DNA of 9,196 nucleotides from Candidatus Brockarchaeota archaeon. GTDB lineage: Archaea; Thermoproteota; EX4484-205; DTQO01. Below are positions 5,183-9,196 of this stretch, piece after piece. Position 1 is the stretch's first letter. Each line of letters opens with the position of its first letter. The position numbers and the translations under genes are program-made. The stretch is from assembly GCA_017601265.1 (NCBI GenBank), contig JAFNJA010000040.1, positions 1 through 9,196 of the forward strand, written 5' to 3'. Below the pieces are notes generated by a model, which saw only the letters and a program-made list of their open reading frames with translations, was not told the DNA's origin and did not search any database.

Positions 5183-6523
5183 CTACAGCCCGCCAAGGAC
5201 GAGTCCGTCGTTGACGGCGTAGAGGGGGTGCGCGTACCTCGAAAGCGCCAAGCCGTTGTCCTCGGCTTCGGCGTCCGCCCAGACCCTCACCTTCCCGTCC
5301 GGGTAGTAGGCGAGAAGCTGCTCTCCGGGGAGATCCATGAACTTCCGAGCCATCGCTACCGTTCCCCCCACGCTGCCCAGAACCGAGCCGGCGCCGTCCA
5401 AGACCTCCCCGCTGCCACCCGGGATTCCGCGGACGAGCTCGTGCATCCCGTCCCCGTCCAAATCAACGGGTATCGTTTGGTAGGTGCTGAACGGTAGCTT
5501 GACCGGCTTGCCGTCCAGCGCCTCCCAAGCCATCTCTTCCATACCGAGGTGGAAACGCCCGTCCGGTCCGCAGGTCTTGTGCTCGATCCTGATGGCCGTC
5601 GCGATCTGCCTTCCGTGCGGCGCGAGGCGGGCAACCCAACCCATGTCCATGTGGCCCTGGTCGACGTCTCCCCAGACCCTTTCCCCCTTCGAGTCGTACA
5701 ACGCGACGCGGGGCGCGGCCCCGTGGTCGCTCTCGCGGCAGGTGTAGATGAACCAATTTCCGCTTTCGCGATCCAGCAACGGTATGACGACGTCGGAGTG
5801 CCCCCTGTAATTCAAACGGTCGGCGCAAAAAAGTTCCTTTCCGCCGCCCAGCTCGATGCACCTCTCGCCCCACAAAATCTCTTGGACCCCGTCCCCGTCC
5901 AGGTCCACGATCGGCGCCATGTGGGACCCGCGAGCGCCCGGTTCTTCCTTGCCGACCTTGCGCTCCCACCGCAGGCTCATGCCGGGACCGTAGGCCTGGA
6001 AGAACATGTCGCCGTACGTGCCTTGGGCCGTGACGAGGACGGGCTCTCCCTTCGCGTAGCCCCCGAGGATGAAGTGCCTGAAAGCGTGGCTTAGGCTTTC
6101 CTCGCCCAGGTTGTCGGGCCATTTCCACTGGCCCGTGATCTCGCCCGCTTTGGCATCTATCCGCGCGAGCCTGTAGCTGCTGAGTCCGAGCGGGTGCTTT
6201 CTGTCCACGTTGTTCACGAACCAGATCTCGTCGACGCCGTCGCGGTCCAAGTCGAAAGCCAGGAAGGGGCAGAACCACTGCCCGGGGACCACCCCCTCCC
6301 CGAGGTCCAGCTTCCACACGACCCCCTCGGCCGAGCTGACGAGGGCCATCTTGAGGGTGTCCTTCGGGAAGAAGAACATCTCGATGTATGGGTCGACGTC
6401 GAAATCCGCCGCGTACGCGACGAGGAAAGCCGGAGGCCCGTTCCTGCCGAGGCGGACGGGCGTGGCGCGGAGCTGCCCGATCCTGGTTCCCAACTCCACT
6501 TCCAGAACTGGCTTAAGGTCCAT
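5183..6523 (-). CDS. Beta-propeller protein resembling polysaccharide lyase family 11 (rhamnogalacturonan lyase)
   Basis: The 446-residue product from ATG 6523 has FG-GAP-like blades with three calcium-type loops, DLDRDG (residues 91-96), DLDGDG (207-212) and DLDGDG (354-359), each followed by EI or EL. The middle part, with GHSDVVIPLLD and later RVALYDSKGERVWG, has the layout of the PL11 propeller, where GHGDxxxxxDxD and a WG motif recur. Enzymes of that family split rhamnogalacturonan by beta-elimination with calcium. No signal peptide is visible, so this protein may act inside the cell or be a non-enzymatic relative. A TTG at 6538 would add five residues, but ATG 6523 fits better. It overlaps the stop of the upstream secreted-protein gene by 11 bases, so the two are co-translated. 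The propeller is clear; the lyase activity is inference. Confidence 0.75.
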   Translation of the reverse strand: MDLKPVLEVELGTRIGQLRATPVRLGRNGPPAFLVAYAADFDVDPYIEMFFFPKDTLKMALVSSAEGVVWKLDLGEGVVPGQWFCPFLAFDLDRDGVDEIWFVNNVDRKHPLGLSSYRLARIDAKAGEITGQWKWPDNLGEESLSHAFRHFILGGYAKGEPVLVTAQGTYGDMFFQAYGPGMSLRWERKVGKEEPGARGSHMAPIVDLDGDGVQEILWGERCIELGGGKELFCADRLNYRGHSDVVIPLLDRESGNWFIYTCRESDHGAAPRVALYDSKGERVWGDVDQGHMDMGWVARLAPHGRQIATAIRIEHKTCGPDGRFHLGMEEMAWEALDGKPVKLPFSTYQTIPVDLDGDGMHELVRGIPGGSGEVLDGAGSVLGSVGGTVAMARKFMDLPGEQLLAYYPDGKVRVWADAEAEDNGLALSRYAHPLYAVNDGLVLGGL

Positions 6524-7166
6524 CTTCGGCCTTGGCAAGCGCCGCAGCTTGCTTTATCCCTTTTTCCAGGTCTTCGCGTCTTCCGGCACTTCGATTCGCA
6601 AGGACTGTCACGAGTCCAGAATCGCGCAGCTCCACGAGTCCGGTCCTGTCAGCGAAGCGGAACTCCCAGACGTGAACCCCCCTGCCCAAGACAGCCGTGA
6701 ACCTGAACGCCGCCACGAACCCGCCAGGGATGTCCCCTATCCCGTCCCCGTCCCCGTCGCCAAGACCGTCGCCGTCGTGGTCTACGCCGCCTGGAAAGAA
6801 CAATATTTCAGACCAGCAACCTTTTCCGCCCTCCGGAACGATCTGGACGCCGTCCACTTCAAGAGAAACCGTCGAACCATCCAAGATATCCTCCACCCTT
6901 TCCTTGCTCGCGTCGAACCATTCCCAACCCCAAGTTACGGCCTCCCCCTCCAGCACGACGGCGTCGCGCTCGCCCCGCGTGCCGAAAACGTCTTCGGAGA
7001 AGACGTGTATCAGGTTCCCTTTCCTGTCGAACTCTTGGAATTCGTCGAGCGTCATGTTCGGAACCTTCGGCGCGAGGAAGGATGCCGCCAAGGCCAGGAG
7101 GGCGGCGAAGATCGCGAACCTCAGCGGTTGCCCGTTCCGCCGTGCCGTAGAAGCTTTCGCCCGCAC
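6513..7166 (-). CDS. Signal-anchored protein with acidic DxDxDG calcium-type repeats
   Basis: The 217-residue product begins with a basic stretch and a hydrophobic segment at about residues 15-32 (FAIFAALLALAASFLA), a signal peptide or membrane anchor that would place the rest outside the cell. A beta-rich region follows. Residues 129-145 hold two tandem loops of the DxDxDG kind, like those of thrombospondin type 3 repeats and dockerins, which bind calcium. The C-terminal part has a RREDLEKGIKQAAALAKAE helix. I recognise no overall family. The start is a GTG with GAAGGAAGA just upstream and a TATA box at 7201-7206. It is the first gene of a two-gene operon with the propeller protein, which shares the acidic calcium-loop theme. 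An extracellular sugar-related role is a guess from that pairing. Confidence 0.7.
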   Translation of the reverse strand: MRAKASTARRNGQPLRFAIFAALLALAASFLAPKVPNMTLDEFQEFDRKGNLIHVFSEDVFGTRGERDAVVLEGEAVTWGWEWFDASKERVEDILDGSTVSLEVDGVQIVPEGGKGCWSEILFFPGGVDHDGDGLGDGDGDGIGDIPGGFVAAFRFTAVLGRGVHVWEFRFADRTGLVELRDSGLVTVLANRSAGRREDLEKGIKQAAALAKAEDGP

Positions 7167-7200
7167 TCTTCCTTCTCAAAGGCCTTTCGGCCCGCAGTCG

Positions 7201-7206
7201 ATATAG
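7201..7206 (-). promoter_or_regulatory. TATA box of the two-gene minus-strand operon
   Basis: On the minus strand this reads CCTATATCGA around the core. Its centre lies about 37 bases before the GTG at 7166, which gives a predicted leader of about ten bases that includes GAAGGAAGA. Confidence 0.55.
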
Positions 7207-7277
7207 GCTTTGCTTGGAAAGGGGGCTGGAGCCAAAGGTGACCGTGCCAAACAGGTCAAAAACCCCGAAAATGGCAA

Positions 7278-7299
7278 GCTCGCGGCAAACTTCGCGAGC
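7278..7299. repeat. Perfect inverted repeat in the divergent promoter region
   Basis: GCTCGCG (7278-7284) and CGCGAGC (7293-7299) are exact inverted copies separated by eight bases, and are followed by an A/T-rich TTAACTTTTA. It sits between two divergent promoters, at about 75 bases from one TATA box and 80 from the other. It could bind a dimeric regulator or form a hairpin at a transcript end. The rest of the 254-base gap (7167-7420) holds only the two promoters. Confidence 0.5.
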
Positions 7300-7376
7300 C
7301 TTAACTTTTAGCTTCCAAAAGCGAGCCGAGACTACCATCCCCTTAGCTACCCGCGGGGATTGCAACACAAAGCGCG

Positions 7377-7385
7377 TTTATACTT
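7377..7385 (+). promoter_or_regulatory. TATA box of the AAC(3)-like gene
   Basis: TTTATACTT is centred about 40 bases before the ATG at 7421, predicting a leader of about 15 bases. A GAGGTAG stretch touches the start codon, too close to be a good Shine-Dalgarno site. Confidence 0.5.
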
Positions 7386-7420
7386 GGCAGACGCCTTCCC
7401 GCTCGAAGGTTCCGAGGTAG

Positions 7421-8242
7421 ATGGGAAAGGGCGAGCTTCCTACGATAACGAAGAGCAGGCTCGTGAGGGACTTGGTGGAGCTCGGAGTGGCGAGCGGCCA
7501 AACTTTGATGCTCCACGCCTCCGTAAGCGCCATAGGGTGGATAGTCGGAGGCCCTGACGTGGTCTTGCAGGCTCTGCTGGACGTCATCGGCCCCCAGGGC
7601 ACCTTGGTCATGTACGTAGGCTGGGAGGATTCGCCGTACGGGCTCGAAGATTGGCCCGAGGAAAGGCGGCTCGCGTACTTGGAGGAGTGCCCCCCGTTCG
7701 ACCCTGCCAGGTCCCGCGCCTGCAGGGAATGGAGCATCCTGACGGAATACCTTCGCACTTGGCCAGGCGCGTTCCGAAGCTGCCACCCGGACGGTTCGTT
7801 CGCGGCCGTGGGCGCGCTGGCCCGCTGGATAACCGAAGGCCATCCTCTGCAGTACGGATACGGGCCAGGCTCCCCCTTGGAAAAGCTCTGCGAGGTCGGG
7901 GGCAAGGTCCTTCTCCTCGGCGCTCCGCTGAACTCCGTAACCCTGCTGCACTACGCCGAGCACGTGGCAAACGTTCCAAACAAGAGGGTCGTCCGTTACA
8001 AGATGCCGATCCTGCAGGACGGGAAGCGGGCGTGGGTGGAGATCGAGGAGTTCGATACCTGCCGCGGGATCGTCGCGAACGCAGAGGAGTACTTCGAGGC
8101 TATCGTGCGTGAGTACCTGTCGTCGGGCAAAGGCCGCTCCGGGAACGTGGGCGCGGCGCGGTCTTACCTCTTCGATTCCGCCGACCTTTCCGAATTCGCC
8201 GTGGGGTGGCTGGAGAGGAATTTCGGCGCGCGCCGGCCGTGA
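7421..8242 (+). CDS. AAC(3)-family N-acetyltransferase
   Basis: The family transfers an acetyl group from acetyl-CoA to an amine, classically the 3-amino group of aminoglycosides. The 273-residue length is typical. Conserved stretches in order are LHASVSAIGWIVGGPDVV (residues 31-48), the GPQGTLVM core (57-64), FDP (93-95), CHPDGSFAAVGALA (121-134), GYGPGSPLEKL (146-156), VLLLGAPLNSVTLLHYAE (163-180) and MPILQDGKRAWVE (195-207). H122, H177 and E180 match positions kept in the family, and the order resembles AAC(3)-IV more than GNAT enzymes, which are unrelated. Nothing shows that the substrate is an antibiotic; in archaea an amino sugar or another natural amine is more likely. The gene is alone on its strand, divergent from the propeller operon and convergent with the oxidoreductase. 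Family membership is firm. Confidence 0.9.
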   Translation: MGKGELPTITKSRLVRDLVELGVASGQTLMLHASVSAIGWIVGGPDVVLQALLDVIGPQGTLVMYVGWEDSPYGLEDWPEERRLAYLEECPPFDPARSRACREWSILTEYLRTWPGAFRSCHPDGSFAAVGALARWITEGHPLQYGYGPGSPLEKLCEVGGKVLLLGAPLNSVTLLHYAEHVANVPNKRVVRYKMPILQDGKRAWVEIEEFDTCRGIVANAEEYFEAIVREYLSSGKGRSGNVGAARSYLFDSADLSEFAVGWLERNFGARRP

Positions 8243-8294
8243 AAAGGACGGACCGCAGCTTCATTCAAGCTTGGAACGTTCCGGCAATTTGACC

Positions 8295-8310
8295 GGCCTT
8301 GCGAAAGGCC
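8295..8310. terminator. GNRA-capped hairpin between convergent genes
   Basis: GGCCTT, GCGA and AAGGCC form a six-pair hairpin with a GCGA tetraloop on the plus-strand RNA. It lies in the 111-base gap between two convergent genes, 53 bases after one stop and 44 bases after the other. It may mark transcript 3' ends in both directions. No U run follows, so terminator function is uncertain. Confidence 0.35.
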
Positions 8311-8353
8311 CAGCACGATCGCTCTTCGCGGCGCCGCTGAAGCCAATGCGCGA

Positions 8354-9196
8354 TCAAGTGCCCACGGCCATCTTCGCGCCAGACTCGGCGGACCTCCAGG
8401 CCGCTTCCGTCAGCTCCGCGACGCGGAGGCCGCATTCGGGGGGAGATTCGACGGGCTCGATGCCGAGTATCGCCCTAACGAAGTTTCGATCCGGGTTCGA
8501 ACCTTGCGGCAGCTTCGTCGGTTCCAAGAAGCCTTCGCCTCCCGCTTCGAGGCGCTGGAGCCTCCCGTTCCTGTAGAAGATGGCTCCCTTCTCTCCCAAA
8601 AACGTGATGTCCTCCCACCACGTCGGCGAGTTCCCCACCACCGAGACGTTCGCCTCAGCGCCGTTGTCGAACTTCACCGCGAGCGCCGAGTTGATGTCCA
8701 CCCTGCTGCCCAAGTTGTCGACGTACGCGAACACCTCGACCGCCCTCAGCCCGGTCGTCCAGAGGATTATGTCCAGCAGGTGGCTTCCCGAATCGTTCAG
8801 CTGCCCGCCCCCGCTCACGGCCGGGTCCTGCCGCCAAGTTCCCTTCGTGCCCTCGAGCCAATCTTGGCACTGGAGAGCGGAGACGAACTGGACGTTCCCA
8901 AGTTCGCCCGAACTTATGGCTCTCTTTACGTAGCGGAAGTGGGGCTGGTAGTGCCTTTGGTAGGAAACCAGAACCACCTTGGATGACAGCTCCGACTTCT
9001 CAACCACCTTCTTGGCGTGCTCGACTTTGCACACCATCGGCTTCTCGACCAGGACGTGGAGGCCCCTGCTTAGGGATTCCATGATCTGCTCGAAGTGCAG
9101 GGCGTGGGGCGTCAATATCTCGACGGCGTCGAGGTCGACGGAATCGAGCATCTGGACGTAATCGAAGAAGACCTCGCACCTCCTCGCCTGGGGGAA
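8354..9196 (-). CDS. Gfo/Idh/MocA-family oxidoreductase, N-terminus cut by the window edge
   Basis: The frame is open from the right edge, giving 280 residues; the missing part is the first stretch of the NAD(P)-binding Rossmann fold. Visible are the last Rossmann strands (DLDAVEILTP, residues 21-30), the family signature LVEKPM (49-54) whose lysine K52 is catalytic in relatives, and GGGQLNDSGSHLLDIILW (129-146) with D135, H139 and D142. H139 and D142 are typical substrate and catalytic positions. Such enzymes oxidise or reduce sugars, inositols and related polyols in the cytoplasm. The first ATG inside the window (9151) is internal, not the start. The gene is convergent with the acetyltransferase, so the two need not be co-expressed, although a sugar theme is shared with the propeller genes. 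The family is certain and the substrate unknown. Confidence 0.93.
   Translation of the reverse strand, partial: FPQARRCEVFFDYVQMLDSVDLDAVEILTPHALHFEQIMESLSRGLHVLVEKPMVCKVEHAKKVVEKSELSSKVVLVSYQRHYQPHFRYVKRAISSGELGNVQFVSALQCQDWLEGTKGTWRQDPAVSGGGQLNDSGSHLLDIILWTTGLRAVEVFAYVDNLGSRVDINSALAVKFDNGAEANVSVVGNSPTWWEDITFLGEKGAIFYRNGRLQRLEAGGEGFLEPTKLPQGSNPDRNFVRAILGIEPVESPPECGLRVAELTEAAWRSAESGAKMAVGT

Noticed and set aside
5463..6317. Minus-strand frame of 284 codons within the propeller gene
   Set aside because: It is a shadow frame of the propeller coding sequence with heavy R, G and P content; the propeller frame has clear calcium-loop motifs.
1..9196. CRISPR array, transposon ends, prophage or defence island
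   Set aside because: No regularly spaced repeats, transposase, integrase, terminal repeats or recognised defence genes were seen in the window.

Overview
The window looks like a chromosomal piece of a GC-rich archaeon, most likely a thermophilic member of the Thermoproteota (TACK) group. The grounds are an archaeal-type topoisomerase VI operon, TATA-box promoters 25-40 bases upstream of starts, GTG and TTG starts, an UppP-family phosphatase of the EWLPISSKTQ kind, and a tRNA gene broken up by bulge-helix-bulge (BHB) introns. The lineage is inference; no rRNA or other strong taxonomic marker is present.

Layout. Positions 1-340 (minus) hold the N-terminal part of a YtcJ-like amidohydrolase that runs off the left edge. 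A divergent intergenic region (341-608) carries a clear TATA box for a plus-strand operon: top6B (609-2183), top6A (2140-3240, overlapping top6B by 44 nt) and an uppP-like gene (about 3277-4059) that lies in the same frame as top6A, separated by one TGA, with no good start codon. Two small predicted membrane proteins follow (4113-4304 and 4480-4815), each behind a related AAAGCATAA-type promoter box. Between them lies a GC-rich stretch that can fold into two hairpins inside an outer stem.

The main find is at 4893-5077: a tRNA-Asn(GUU) gene that I reconstruct as six exons (15+8+7+7+23+14 = 74 nt) and five introns (31, 15, 16, 24 and 25 nt), with a TATA box at the right distance upstream. All stems of the mature cloverleaf except the first anticodon-stem pair (a G-U wobble) are Watson-Crick paired, and discriminator G73 fits archaeal tRNA-Asn. 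Introns 3 and 5 sit in textbook BHB motifs, introns 1 and 4 in slightly relaxed ones, and intron 2 in no good motif. The motif helices overlap in a way that implies ordered splicing.

Right of the tRNA, a minus-strand pair encodes a signal-anchored, acidic DxDxDG-repeat protein (6513-7166) and a beta-propeller-like protein resembling polysaccharide lyase family 11 (5183-6523). A divergent promoter region (7167-7420) separates them from a plus-strand AAC(3)-family N-acetyltransferase (7421-8242). The window ends with a convergent Gfo/Idh/MocA oxidoreductase (8354-9196, minus), cut at the right edge. Together these suggest sugar or polysaccharide handling near a core-information operon, but no defence island, CRISPR array, transposon or prophage is visible.
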